Counted from the first letter of the stretch, positions 48,601-60,065 are shown. The stretch is 64,000 nt of DNA from Lingula anatina (GCF_001039355.2 NW_019775451.1:209682-273681); one strand, 5' to 3'. The notes: generated by a model from the letters alone, not told the origin. Numbers and translations: made by a program.

Positions 48601-49517
48601 CCCAGTACCACCATCGTGATTTCTTCAACCGTGAGATTAGGACGCGGATTCTGAATACAAATCATATGAAATAAATTGGTAGGTATCTCAATTTTGCACT
48701 TACATAGGAGTGGCAGCAAAATGGGTGCATGTACTCGCTGGATTCGCTCTCAATTTTCGGAGGTAAAATGAACAAATGCACCAGGGCACACAACACATTG
48801 GAATTGCCTGTGCCTGAAGACGACGTGTCTGACAAATGAATTTAACAGTATGGTAGGGTAAGTTTCAACTTTTTTATATCTCCTGAGGAACAGCTGATTC
48901 AAGAGATAAAATGGGCGAAAAAGTTCATTTCTGATGAGAAATTTGAGCTATGACCATTCTTTACGTCGGCAATTTTACTATTTTGGAAACGCATACAAGC
49001 ATGTGTACTACATATAGATTAGTATATGTAACTATATGCATGTATATACCTGTATTGAATAGAGTTGGGGTTTTTGATAGTGTTTTATATGACGGCAAAT
49101 GATGCTAAACATACATGTAAAAGTAATTTTTTTACAACAGCCATCTATGTTGGTAAAATGACGATTTTTCAAAATGGCAGGCAAAACGCCCTAATAAGGC
49201 ATTTAAAGGACCCATAGTTTGTAATATGCATTTTGTTATGTTTTTAGAATTGTTCTTACAGGTATGTTACCAATCGTGGCATGCAGGACCTTGTACGTGG
49301 CATTTCAATCATTTATAGAATTGATTTATTGTTGTTGTTTTTTTACATCTGTCTGTCCATCTACACGAATAATGTGTACAAATAATAATATCTCCTTTTA
49401 TAGCTTTACCCGAGTTCTGTCCTCAGTTTTCGGCAAGTTTAAGTGACTCAGTCCTTTCTGCAACTGTTGCCAAAACTGACTTGTCATGATATTTTCGGGC
49501 ACGTCACACTGGTCCAT
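44243..49517 (-). CDS. CARNS1: Carnosine synthase (ATP-grasp ligase)
   Basis: Eight exons on the - strand: 49410-49517, 48368-48650, 47838-48157, 47482-47674, 47001-47200, 46369-46483, 45782-46053 and 44243-45478. All introns are GT-AG and phases agree, giving 908 aa. It starts MDQCDVPENIMTSQFWQQLQ and ends PVDYFLSTFV. The last exon holds the ATP-grasp domain: glycine-rich YPAVLKLEYGSGCAG (about 627-641), FNVELK (753-758) and the metal-site LIEINGRMTG (766-775). The C-terminal half matches vertebrate CARNS1 in order and motifs (SDGGPTR, DGVFNVELK). Carnosine synthase joins beta-alanine and histidine using ATP in the cytosol; a related dipeptide substrate is possible here. The acceptor for exon 6 could also be at 46474. 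An alternative first exon lies at 52677-52784. Confidence 0.86.
45633..45660. repeat. Poly-T tract
   Basis: About 28 T on the + strand inside the last CARNS intron (poly-A in the transcript sense). Confidence 0.95.
48651..49409. other. CARNS intron 1
   Basis: AT-rich intron between first and second coding exons; nothing else recognised. Confidence 0.65.
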
Positions 49518-49767
49518 CTTTTTCTATTTTCCAACTGATTTCTTGCAAAAAGAAAAAAAAACACCTCTAAAAATAATTGCAATCCAAGATTAAGAAAAAA
49601 GCGCTTTGCTCCGCTAACCACACACACTCTGAGAGCCAAGATATATTTTACACTTTGCTTGATTTACATGTGTCATACTTGATATAGGTGATGTTTTTGA
49701 AACATCATTGAAATGGTTTATTTTTTCATCCCTTGCATGTAAAGCTGTTTATTTTACTTTCCGATTA
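49518..49767. other. CARNS 5' flank
   Basis: AT-rich sequence upstream (on the - strand) of the proximal first exon. The first roughly 60 bp resemble the flank of the distal first exon at 52785 onward. Confidence 0.55.
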
Positions 49768-50945
49768 AAGCCTAGGGCACAACCGGCCGTACGGGCTGTT
49801 ACGGGCTGTTTGCGTCCAAAATTTACGCAGAATCTTACGTCCCACGCAAGTCCTTCTTACGAAATATCGCGTTCGCAGACAGCCCGTAAGCATGTACGGA
49901 GGATGTTGGACATGTCCAAAAGATTCTACGAATAGCCTGCGAACAGCGAGACCGCAGGCGTAACTTGCTCCTCTTGCACGGAGTTGGCAGGAGAGACCCG
50001 CGCTGTGCAAGACGCACGTCGCAAGCAATGAAGAAGCAAGTGCCCTTTGCGTGTTGAGTAAGGCGCAGGTCCTCACAACTAAAGCCTAGGTCCCAACTAC
50101 GTTTTGGACGCACGGTTTTAAGGTTCCTTGCGTCCGGCTAGAACGTAGCTAGATCGCAGGGAAGAAATCGGGAAGGGGTTCGTGCTTGAGGAGCACGTCC
50201 ATCGTGCTACTTTTGGAGGACGCAAACAGCACGTATAAAACTTTTCGACATGATCAACAGAGCTCTAGACACGTCCTAGCCGGAGGCAAGGAACCTAAAA
50301 ACCGTGCTTCCAAAACGTAGTTGGGACCTAGGCTTAACGAACAAAGTCGAGAACACACCGGAAATGCATCGCACGTGCGTCACCCCGACGCCTGGTGTAT
50401 AAAAGGCTTGCTCATGACGCACGCTCGTGTCTTTACAATGAACGTCGACTTTGTTACGTGTACAACAATTTTCAAAGTTTTCAAATTTTTGCTCGATTTA
50501 TTTTCTAATATGCCTTTAAAAGGCAAGAGAAAGAAGCTTACATAGTAGAAAAAAGGGAAAATGAAGAAATAAGAAGAGGAGAACAGGATGCAAAACTGAA
50601 GTACGCCGTCAGTACGTCACCACAAACGCGTGAGGCAAGTGTAAAGCAAAACTGATGGAAAATAGCACTACCTTCGCCGTGCGTTGCATTCCCTTCGTAA
50701 TTGGTGAGTGTGTTCCACGTACACAGGAAGCAAGACAAACTCAAGAAATGATTACAATTTCCACGGCCATCGCTCCTTGCAATTAGCGTCCCTGCTTAAA
50801 AGGACATCTCATGTGGCTTTTGCTACTCGCAAGGCAGGCTTTCCTCTACCTCAACGAACTCCACGGCCCCCGCAATACCCAAAAACCGCAGGGGACATAC
50901 GATCATGAAAGTCGTGCACGTGCGTCCGGTTGTGACCGAGGCTTT
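49768..50945. mobile_element. Outer Harbinger-like element
   Basis: Ends AGCCTAGGGCACAACCGG and, on the opposite strand, AGCCTCGGTCACAACCGG form an inverted repeat. Flanks are TAA on the left and TTA on the right, compatible with the 3-bp TWA duplications of PIF/Harbinger elements, though not identical. Interior GC content is higher than the surroundings. It contains a TATAAAAGG (about 50398) followed by a 35-codon frame ending MPLKGKRKKLT; no transposase was recognised. A second element is inserted at 50093-50333. Confidence 0.7.
50093..50333. mobile_element. Nested Harbinger-like MITE
   Basis: About 240 bp with near-perfect 38-bp inverted ends beginning AGCCTAGGTCCCAACTACGT, flanked on both sides by TAA. 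It sits inside the outer element and shares its terminal AGCCTAGG, so the two belong to related families. Confidence 0.82.
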
Positions 50946-52430
50946 AGTTAATACTTTTAAATTGTATTATAATTCCCCTGGTAGTTCCGTTTTGAACAGA
51001 CTTCTCGCGGTTGTATTGCTATAGAAACAGTCGCCCAAGTAAATGTACCTTTTTGTTTGATATTTTCTAAAAAATAAAAATAATATACAGGTATATTGAT
51101 ATTTTTGCGCAACGAAGCGCACTCACCTTATTTTACTCCAAAGGATTTCAGCTCAGTTAACGTTTCTCACCGCTCTATTGTGCGCACGTAATTTATACTT
51201 TGTGAAGAAATAACGAATAAGTGTCGACATTGTAATCGCGTGCTTATAGGAATTGTTGAGTCATATATAACTGAGTCTTCATCGCGCTATCTTCCCCGAG
51301 GGAAACGAGTGAATTTGCTTGACTCAAAGAGGCCTCGACGACTTGACCTGTCAGTGGGTGAATAGGACTGACATGAAGATTGATCGTCGTACTCGCTGGA
51401 GATGTGGTATGAGGTGGTAGGCGTAAAACAGGGATGCCAAGGAATGACAACAAAAATAATGTCAACGCATCTCAAATTTGAGTCATGTTGTATGTACCAG
51501 CTTGCGTGAGGGTCGGGGTTAACTTGGTTGATAGTTCGAAAACCTTTTGCAGTTTAAAAAGTTCATCCTGTGCTTTTGATGTTATGTTGTGGCGTCTTTT
51601 TGCTGAATTAAAATAAACGAACACGCAGTTTTGATAAAAGAAAATAAACATGTATTGATCGGTAAGTGTAACTTCGTAAGTACTCAACTCAACCGTCGTA
51701 AAATCTAATTCTAATATCAGAGCGGCCGGTGTGACAGGAATGGTAGTCCACTAGGAACCGTAACTTTCCCCATCAGTGTGTGCAGCTGACATTTGTCCCA
51801 TATTCTAACCCAAATTTGCGACTAACCCCAACCTGTAATTATCATACGGGACCCCAGACTTCTCACTAAGGTCTGCCATTCCTTCCACACGGAGTTGCAA
51901 AGAGCACACATTTTGTTAACATTCCCTACCGTTTTTGGTGCTGAAGGCAAATTTGAAATGAGCAAATACGTGGGATGCTAATATGTGAAAAGAACCATGC
52001 ATCTGAAAAAAAAAGCCCCTTCTTGAATTTCTGTATCCGCCATAATATATTTTTCTGCATTAAACTTGTTGTGTGTACAATTTATTCGACTTTCCAGTTT
52101 TTGTAAGGTGAAGACGTGTCTGACAATTCAAAACTAAATTAATGCAATATAAAGCTTGTCTTCACACATATTTAGACACAGGAAGAACCATTTAAATTGC
52201 AGGCTATGCACACTTAAAGGAAAACAATAGCACGCACATTGGTACAGGCACTGTGACCGAACCGAGTAAGACCATACACTTTCATGTTTCTCTACGACTC
52301 TGCCGTGTGTGTCATTTGCAGGCTTTTTAACATCATCTGTCTCCCAGTGTGGTGCGTGCCCTGGGCCTAAAGATTATAAGGTCAAAGTACAGTACCATTG
52401 TCGTTTTATTTAAATTGCTTGGATTGTTTA
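50946..52430. other. Gap between the two CARNS first exons
   Basis: Mostly AT-rich. Short open frames (for example 51244-51475 and 51472-51687 on the - strand) have no recognisable homology or splice context. No gene supported. Confidence 0.5.
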
Positions 52431-52497
52431 AATGCCTGCAAAGGGGAGTGCACTTGTCCCAGGAACCGGTTTACTGATATGAACTGGGCAATCGAGG
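52431..52497 (+). pseudogene. Relic of a folate-receptor-like exon 3
   Basis: Reads NACKGECTCPRNRFTDMNWA then IEG up to a GTGAGC donor, clearly related to NACKEEYTCHRNWVTDMDWN. The WW motif region and the first two cysteines are missing and the conserved Trp is Arg. No partner exons found within 1.5 kb. It lies antisense in the CARNS 5' region. Confidence 0.72.
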
Positions 52498-52676
52498 GTG
52501 AGCGACATCATTGGTAGCGGTTCCTTCTAACATTGTATTCAAATGCTGGATGAAGCTGTTTCTGAATGGGATATAGTTTAAAAATAACAAATGTCACTAT
52601 AATTCTATATTTAGCGGTATAATAACTTCTAATGTATGAATTTTTATTTTAAAAGTATTTCATTTCATAACTTTAC

Positions 52677-52784
52677 CCGAGTTCTGTCCTCAGTTTCCGG
52701 CAGGTTGAAGTGACTCAGTCCTTCCTGCAATTGTTGCCAAAACTGACTTGTCTTGATATCTTCAGGCACATGACACAGGTCCAT
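52677..52784 (-). CDS. CARNS1: Alternative first coding exon of carnosine synthase
   Basis: Thirty-six codons from ATG to a GTAAAG donor in phase 0, reading MDLCHVPEDIKTSQFWQQLQ then EGLSHFNLPETEDRTR. It differs from the proximal exon (49410-49517) at 7 of 36 residues, and either can splice in phase to 48650. The ATG has A at -3 and G at +4. Upstream on the - strand, AATAC|GTAAGT at 53065-53064 could be the donor of a 5' untranslated exon spliced to the AG at 52790-52791. Too short for ordinary ORF scans. Could be an alternative promoter exon or a leftover of a partial gene duplication. Confidence 0.7.
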
Positions 52785-54080
52785 CTTTTTCTATTCCCCT
52801 ACTGATTATCTTTCAAAGAAAAACAAAACACTTATCAAAATTGATTTAAATCCAATATGGCACAGGTCTTACAGTAATCACATTATACAATCCAAGGACG
52901 CTTTGAAAGGGGTTCGGTTAATTAAAAACCTGTATTTCACATGCAAAGCAAAAGCATTGAGGTAATATACCACTACTCTAACTGTAAATCCTGCTACGAA
53001 TATTTATGGTTAATCTTGTTATGAATGGTCACGCGTATTGTGATAAAACAAAAGTTAAACTTACGTATTTTCTGCCGACTGCTTGTTCAGAAGGTCGCAT
53101 GAAATGCTAAAGCTGTGCAAAAATACAGTATAGTTATTTCATAGGTGTTTGTAAAAACTTGTGAACACAATTTCTGATTTTATGCTGGTTCAACGATTTT
53201 GTGTCTATTTCCGGATGTTGGTTAGAAACATGGAGTCCATACAAAAATAATAGACATTCGTCAATTAAATTGTAAATTGTACATGTGTCGTGTCATTTTC
53301 AGTGTTTTCTGTTCCTTTCGGAGAAGACACATAAATAATAATGTCACGGTCGGTCTGATTTTTCGTCCTTTTTCGTGTCGTGACCTGAGCCAGATTTTAT
53401 TTTCAGCATACAGACTAGGTAAAAAGGGTTGTTAATTAATTTATATCAAAATTCCTTATTATGGGGTCATGGGATGTGTAAATGGACCCCTCCTGTGGGG
53501 TCTGGAGTCAACTTGACTCCAATTGGGAGTTATTTTAGGCACCATGCTGGACTCCAAGTGTGGAGACTCCGATTTTATTCTCAGTGAACCTTATAATCCA
53601 CAATGCGCGTTTTGGTAATAAATGATATAATTTTACCTAGACCTACATTTGAAATTAAATATTCCGTGATAAATAAGTCTGTATTTTCAGCTACAGTTCT
53701 GGTGCAATCAAATGAGAAAATTATGTTAGACCTGGGAGAATACGTTTTCATTTCCTTTAAGGAAATTATATTTTTTTCAATGACTCAAATAAAATAATGT
53801 GCATTGTAGATTCCTGTGTGTATACACTTGTGTCAAATCTTCCCATCCCCCAATGACTGTTCGTTAAATATAATATGCATAATACAACCACCATACCAGT
53901 ATATCGAAAAAAAGTATGTATTGAATAACACAATACTACAAGTTTTCATTTTTACAAGTATTACGTATTAACCCGTCGAACAAGTTTTAGGTTTAATGAA
54001 CTGTTGGCTTTTGCCATGTTAAACAGGTGTGTTTTTTGTTACTATTTTTCGCTTTGTTCGCACATTCGAGATAAACAGTC
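52785..54080. other. Region between CARNS 5' end and gene I
   Basis: Putative CARNS upstream region on the - strand and gene I upstream region on the + strand. Contains a GACTC/GGAGTC-rich block (53455-53585). The start of similarity to the J upstream flank is near 53618 (matching 58945 onward). Confidence 0.5.
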
Positions 54081-55846
54081 ATGGCGTCAACACTGGCTAA
54101 AATTCTCTGCTTCGCCTTCCTGAATCTGAGGCTGGTGGTAAAAGCAGACACACGACTGTCAGCAGACGATTACTTGAACATGTGTATTAGTGTACCAAAC
54201 GAGTATAGCAAGTCAAGGCCGTCGCCTGAACCTGATCTAGAGGTAAAAAGCACACACACAAAAAAATAGAGAAAGCCTTGGGTAACCACAGTATTGAAGG
54301 CTGTCACCTCCCAATTGAATGCTTATCAGTGTATTTCGTATAATTGCATATATTGATTGGTTTCAAATGCGTATAATCTAGAATGTAGATGCTTTGGATG
54401 ATGTAACTATATTTATATAGTTTTTTTTTCTTTTTTCTTTACATTTCCCAACCACTGGTGGACCAAAAGAACACAGTTACCTAGCTCTGATATATGGCGG
54501 TATAACGAAAATTGCCCAGTTAATCCCAGCAAGCACGTGACGTTCAGATCACGTTCTAATGTGGTAGGAGCAAGTTAGACACTTGATCCGAACGTGACGT
54601 GTTTGCTGGTATGTACCTGTAAGAAATTTTACCTAAGTAGACCTTCAAAACTTCCATCAATGTAACATTTACACTAGGGTAAAAAAGGTCCAATGTACCG
54701 TACCTGAGTTCAACGCCAATGCAAAGCTTTGTAATGCGTGCATGCTGTTCGTCCTCTGGACAGTTATGGTATCTTCGTGCAAGCTCACTATCTGAGTTTA
54801 TTTGACTCTAAGGACGATTGCAGCAGATCTGAAAAAAAATTGAGCGAGACTAAATCTTAAGGCGTTGTCGGACCACTGACACTGACCGCCTTAAGATTTA
54901 GTCATTTGTCTTTGGTCATAAGCATCTTAGATGGGGCTACAGGAGAGTCATATGAGTAATATTACTCTGCAGGGGCACGGCAAGCATAATGTGCATGTTT
55001 CAAACCGGTCTATTAATGGCTAAGCATAATGAAATATTAGGCTCTTGCTCATTCACTTATTGACAATATATTTTGCTAATAGGGTCAACACCCTTAACCT
55101 CTAATAAACAGTGAAAGGTGGCTATGCAACTTTGATGTATCGGACATAAGAATGGAAAATCGTTTTGTGTTGTCTTTCGATTTGTCATTTATACTTTTAC
55201 CTTTATTTGCAGAGGGGAAACAAGAAAATGCCAAAAAATCTCCATATCCACCATTCCAGTGAATGTCCAGTTTTGTTAATATTGTATCCCCATATTGTTT
55301 CAGTGCATTCATTGTTTTTTTTTTCTAAAAAAATTGGTATAATTTGTAATGGTCTCTTAAGAGATTATTAAGAAGTAAAGTCATCAATGGAAGTCACATG
55401 GTCTGATTGCAAACACAGATTTAAGAATGATTGCTATAACTGCCGTTTTTGTGGTAAAATAGAAAATATATATTTCTATTAATTGTTTACAATGTATTTA
55501 TTGTGTATGTATTTATATTGCATCTGCATATTGTTGCAGTGCACTCGTTACCGAGACAGTTCCTGCTGCAGGCCAAATATGACCACGAGTTTCCTAGAAG
55601 ACCACCGGTGGATGAACATGACGGATTATGGTCACTGTCCACAGAAACCGCGTCTGTCACCGGAGTGTGAAAGATTGAACCACGACGAAGTATGCTTCTT
55701 TGCTTGTTCGCCAAACTCCGGCCCTTGGATTGTGATAGGGGTAGGTCAAATACAAGTACACAGACACACAAAAGCTGTGTATTTCTATCTACATGATCCA
55801 TATATATCCATTAGACCATTTTTTCTATTTTCACATACGCACAGGT

Positions 55847-55914
<68 letters not shown>

Positions 55915-57256
55915 ACACAGACGAACACACATGCACGCATCCATTTGTCTGCCCACATGACTTATTGCTAGATTGTCTAATAAAAATGACCATTTCAGAC
56001 CGAAAGCCCGTTTAATCACCGTTTGAAGCATCTCCCATTGTGCGCCAGCCAGTGTGACAAATGGTGGAACGCTTGCAAGGAGGAATACACGTGTCACAGA
56101 AACTGGTTAACCGACCCTGCCTGGGACGCTAACGGTGAGTGACGTCATTTCCAAACCAACATGCTACGCTGAAGCCCAGTGGCAGCATCGCGGCATGTGT
56201 ATGCAGTCACGTGGTGCCAACGTGACACGAACGCTTTGTTATAGGTAGAAAACACATCACTGTATCATCAGCAAAGACCGATCTGGTTGAAATTGTAAAT
56301 ATAAATAGACCATTTATAGTCCAGGCTGAAGACCAAATATAAATTTGCCTCGTGCTTCTATTTCGGCACAAAAACACTTTACATTTGTCTTTATATACTT
56401 CTTTACTATTTATACATGTAATGATATTGATGCCATCTGAAAATGGCACATGTTAAAATGTTTAAACATCGTGTATTAACTTGTCTTCATAATCAAGGCA
56501 ATCGTTATTTTCACAAGATGGACTCCAATCTGCGGTGCCATTCCAATTTATACACTCCCGAGCAGCAGACCTGTAGCGGTGGGTCATGTCACTACATATG
56601 CTTCTCTTTACAAAACAGACATTTTGATAGGGTTTTATTTACCATAGGCAGTTGTTTAGGACCATTTCATAAATAAAAAATGACACTCATCAGGCAGATA
56701 AAAATCATTTTCACCTAAAATTACTCTGAATGTAAAGGTACACTCTTACTAAAATTGTTTGACTCTATTATAAGTAAGATCCAAATGAAGAACTGGTACA
56801 ATTTAGCCCTCTCTTTTATACATTGTATGTAGCGCTGTCAAACCAGCTATTATTCTTGTATTGTGTATAGGGCCTAATGGTTGTCCAAGTCACCCTAGCC
56901 TATTAAAAAACAAACCTTGTCTTCTAAGATATTTTATTTCATGATATTTCATTTTAGGTGTGAACATTTGCCCAAAGGACGCGGTGTGTAAGAAATACAC
57001 TGAGATGTACACATCAGCTGCTGATTTCTGCAACACCATTTGGGATGGCGGATATCACGTGGTACCGGACACCGAGCCTTGCATGGAGTTTAGTTTCGAT
57101 CCAACAAAACCAAATCCGAACATCCCCGTGGCTCGAGCCGCTGCCGAGAAAAAGGCCGCTGTGTCTGAGGCGTCCGGATTGAAGATGTATCCCCCGTCAG
57201 GGGTTTTTGTTCTCTTTACGCTGTTCTTATTTTGCACCGCCCTTAAACTGTTTTAG
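54081..57256 (+). CDS. Folate-receptor-like, predicted GPI-anchored, gene I
   Basis: Exons 54081-54242, 55540-55740, 55999-56134 and 56958-57256; 265 aa. Signal peptide MASTLAKILCFAFLNLRLVV. Exon 2 has CTRYRDSSCC, sequons NMT twice, SPECERLNHDEVCFFACSP and SGPW. Exon 3 has CASQCDKWWNACKEEYTC, and exon 4 ICPKDAVCKKY and EFSFDPTKPNPN. All 16 cysteines keep their positions. Unlike A-H, it continues past the AAAEKKAA region with a Ser/Gly-containing spacer and a hydrophobic end (GVFVLFTLFLFCTALKLF), the pattern of a GPI-attachment signal, so cell-surface anchoring is predicted as in vertebrate folate receptors. Introns and phases match A-H. Confidence 0.9.
54526..54609. repeat. Small foldback repeat in intron 1 of gene I
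   Basis: CCAGCAAGCACGTGACGTTC at the left pairs with CCAGCAAACACGTCACGTTC from the right end in inverted orientation, arms about 27 bp, 30-bp loop. Not seen in intron 1 of gene J. Confidence 0.75.
54848..54903. repeat. Perfect 17-bp inverted repeat in intron 1 of gene I
   Basis: GACTAAATCTTAAGGCG, a 22-bp loop, then its exact reverse complement. Gene J keeps the left arm, interrupted by a MITE. Confidence 0.9.
55280..55525. mobile_element. Degraded MITE family 1 remnant in intron 1 of gene I
   Basis: Central parts of the family (TCTTAAGAGATTATTAAG, TATAACTGCCGTTTTTGTGG, ACAATGTATTTATTGTG) are recognisable, but both terminal inverted repeats are eroded. Better preserved at the same place in gene J. 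Confidence 0.65.
55848..55911 (+). repeat. (CT)n after exon 2 donor (I), about 32 units
   Basis: Perfect CT run about 108 bp downstream of the exon 2 donor; the longest of the post-exon-2 tracts. Gene J has a shorter interrupted tract at 62288-62320. Confidence 0.95.
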
Positions 57257-57665
57257 TTGTACAGTGTATCTACCGGTATTGTATAGCATTTTTGGATTTA
57301 AAAGCCTTTTCCGCTTTAATATTTATTTTATGAGTTTCCGAATGACATATTAAATCAATTAACCAGGAAATTAAACTTTTGTAATTCAAAAAGGTACATG
57401 TGGAGGTCCTTCAACTTTGACGACAACCTACGGTTGGATGTGGACAATTTGTTCATTGTTTCATTTCCATTTTCACGGAATATTTGATAAGAATTATCAT
57501 CTCTGCCACACAGACTTCTTATATTGTAGCCGATAGCTCTGAGTAACGCATCTAATGTGACTCGAAAGTGCATATTTCAATGTTCCTTTTGTTGATCTAC
57601 AGGGTATTTCCGACTGTTTCATGTAAGTAGACGTTTATTTTGAAGGTTTCGCTTTATACATTGTG

Positions 57666-57741
57666 CTTTAGCATTTTTATTTTATTTATTTTATTTTATC
57701 TTATTTTATTTTATTTTATTTTATTTTACTATTATTATTAT
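57666..57741. repeat. (TTTTA)n microsatellite
   Basis: Imperfect TTTTA/TTTA repeats ending in ATTATTATT and poly-T. Confidence 0.9.
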
Positions 57742-58111
57742 TTTTTTTTTTGCAGGTCAATGTTTCTTCATCAATATGAAATGTGAAGAAGATCTTTTTT
57801 TCTTAGAATTTGTAAAATTATCTTCTGCTTATCAATTAAAAAACGTACTCGTATAACGCTTGTAATACCAGTATATTACATCTTAAATTGCAAGATATTC
57901 GGACATACACGGTGATTTTATCGCCTTATTTCTCCTGTACTCAAATTTGTAGCGTTGGTGTATTTTTAGTGTAAGAACTAAATCGTCTACAATATTAACA
58001 TGGGCGTCCCCCTTCTATGACTGCCCCCCCCCCCCCCCCCCTGGAAAATGTTCTGCGGGCGCCAATTAATATTAATACTGACATATTCATGTCATTGACT
58101 TATGTTTTGGC

Positions 58112-58230
58112 ATCTGACACTAAGCCTTGCATGGAGTTTAGTTTCGACCCAGCAAAACCAAATCCAAATATCCCCGTTGCTCGAGAGCTGCCGAGAAACA
58201 GGCTGCTGTGTCTGAGGATTCCGGATTAAA
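58112..58230 (+). pseudogene. Relic of an I/J-type exon 4
   Basis: SDTKPCMEFSFDPAKPNPNI then PVARE matches gene I and J exon 4. A small deletion in the CGAGCCGCTGCCGAG region shifts the frame. The first half of the exon is absent, replaced by unrelated AT-rich sequence. Shows there was once a third GPI-type copy between I and J. Confidence 0.8.
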
Positions 58231-59283
58231 GATGAATCACACGTCAATGATTTTAGTTTGATATGCGCAATTCTTATGATGCGTCACTACTGCATTGTTT
58301 GAGCTGTAAAGTGTGGATGCACAGTACTGCATATCTCGAGATTTAGAGTTTCTGGATGACATAGTATTTGTTCAGCGAGAGACAAGGATGATGATCGTCC
58401 AGTTGGTTCGCAATTCATTGTGCAGTGATCTCTGGTGATATTGGTAAAATATGGACTTAAAATCTGGACTTAAAATCTGCCAAAAATAAACCGACAAAAG
58501 AAAAATTACAAAGCAGTAGGTCTATTTAGTCTAAATGTGGTTCTTACGGTCAAGAACAAAAATCTAGAAAAATCGAGTCAGTATACTGTATACAGTGGGC
58601 ATTTTAGACAAAAAATATCATGCGGACGACACCAGTTGTTCACATAAGGCAGTCGTGCAGGTATTATTACTGTTGGTTCTTTTACCTAATAACGAGTTAG
58701 AATGATAAACAATTTTAATGCCACCCGAATACAATGATGTGCCATAAAGAATTTTAATTATAAAAAATCACAATTTGTTAACTTTCGCAACCTGTTACGT
58801 AGCTGCCACCGAGCAGGATGACGTCATCTTGTCATCTATTCTGTAATTCACTGAAATCTCCAGTCAGTTAAATGTCACTGACACACCTGATTACACATTT
58901 TTCTAATCTCTTATTTTAGATGAAATACACATTTGTTGATAAGTAATATATTTCTACCTAGACATACCTTTGAAACTTTTATCTGTATTTTCAACTACAG
59001 TGCTGGTACAAAAAAATTAGAAAAATATGTTAAACCTGGGATGATATGTTTCCATTTCCTCTAAGGAAATTATCATTTTTTGAAAGACTAAAAAAAGGAT
59101 GTACATTGTATGTATGTGTATGCACGTGTGTCAAATTTTTCAACTCCCCAATTACTGTTCGCTATATACAATATGCATAATACAACCACCATACCAGTAT
59201 ATCGAAAAAGGTATGTATTGAATAACACAATACTAGAAGTTTCATATTACACGTATGACGTATTAACATGTCAAACAAGTTTT

Positions 59284-60065
59284 AAAGGGTTAATAACTCT
59301 TCGTATGAGGTCTATATTACACAATAAAAACATTGTGAACAACTCATAGAAATATAATATATTTGATGTACAAGAAAAACGGCAGTTATAGCTATTATTC
59401 TGATATGTGAGCATGTCTTCAAACCACGTGACCTCCATTGATGGCCATATATACTCTGTTATAATCTCTTAAGAGATTTTAACAAAAAAAAAACTTTTTA
59501 GAAAAAAAACAGGGACTAACTTTGAATGTAAAAATGGATTCATTAGCATATCCCTTAAAATGTCAGTGTATGGTCCCACTGTTGTGAGAAGTGACTCGGC
59601 AGTGGGACTGAACATGGCACAATATTTATATCTGTGTCACTTATTTACTTATCTATCTTATGTAATTGTCATTAGTCGTAATTATCCATGTCATCAAACT
59701 GGCCTTAAACAGCTATGTAACCTTGGTTTTAAGTTTAAACATATTCTTTTTGTGTAACATGTTTATAGTATGTTTATGGTAAATTTAAAATCACACCAAG
59801 GTTTATCGCATTGCTTAGATAGAATATTTTATGAGTAATTTTACTGATACGTATGTCCATTATATAAAGATGGTAATGCACTAACTGTATTGTATCATCA
59901 TTAGTATATCAAATTGTACAAGGTCATGACAATCTATGTACCAGTACAGAAATAAATTGAAATTGAAATTGAATTGAAATTAACCATTGGTAAGTATGGA
60001 AAAATTGTTGTTTACTCCAGGAAAATTCATTTTTTGGCCAAAACGAAGAGTTATTATCCCTTTAA
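59284..60065. mobile_element. MITE family 1 copy carrying a nested retroposon
   Basis: Ends AAAGGGTTAATAACTCTTCG and CGAAGAGTTATTATCCCTTT. The interior aligns with the copy at 12782-13122 in reverse orientation, except for the foreign insertion at 59546-59978. Confidence 0.82.
59546..59978 (+). mobile_element. SINE/LINE-like retroposon inside the MITE
   Basis: Splits the MITE sequence GGATTCATTA/ACCATTGG and duplicates ATTA (59542-59545 and 59979-59982). It ends in AATTGA/AAATTG repeats, a tail seen in some LINE/SINE families. A short open frame at 59560-59757 has no recognised homology. Confidence 0.65.

Larger units (their letters stand above)
57257..59283. other. Intergenic region I to J
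   Basis: 3' flank of gene I (similar to 63570 onward after J), a TTTTA-type microsatellite (57666-57741), a poly-C run (58024-58042), an exon 4 relic (58112-58230), then AT-rich sequence that becomes similar to the gene I upstream flank from about 58945. Confidence 0.6.

Noticed and set aside
49765-50113. Overlapping - strand frames of 92-103 codons
   Set aside because: They lie within the Harbinger-like element, overlap each other in different frames and match nothing recognisable.
55811-55993. RERERE/SLSLSL proteins over the dinucleotide repeats
   Set aside because: Pure translation of CT/AG microsatellites.
59560-59757. 65-codon frame MSVYGPTVVRSDSAVG as a gene
   Set aside because: It lies inside the retroposon nested in a MITE and has no recognised homology.
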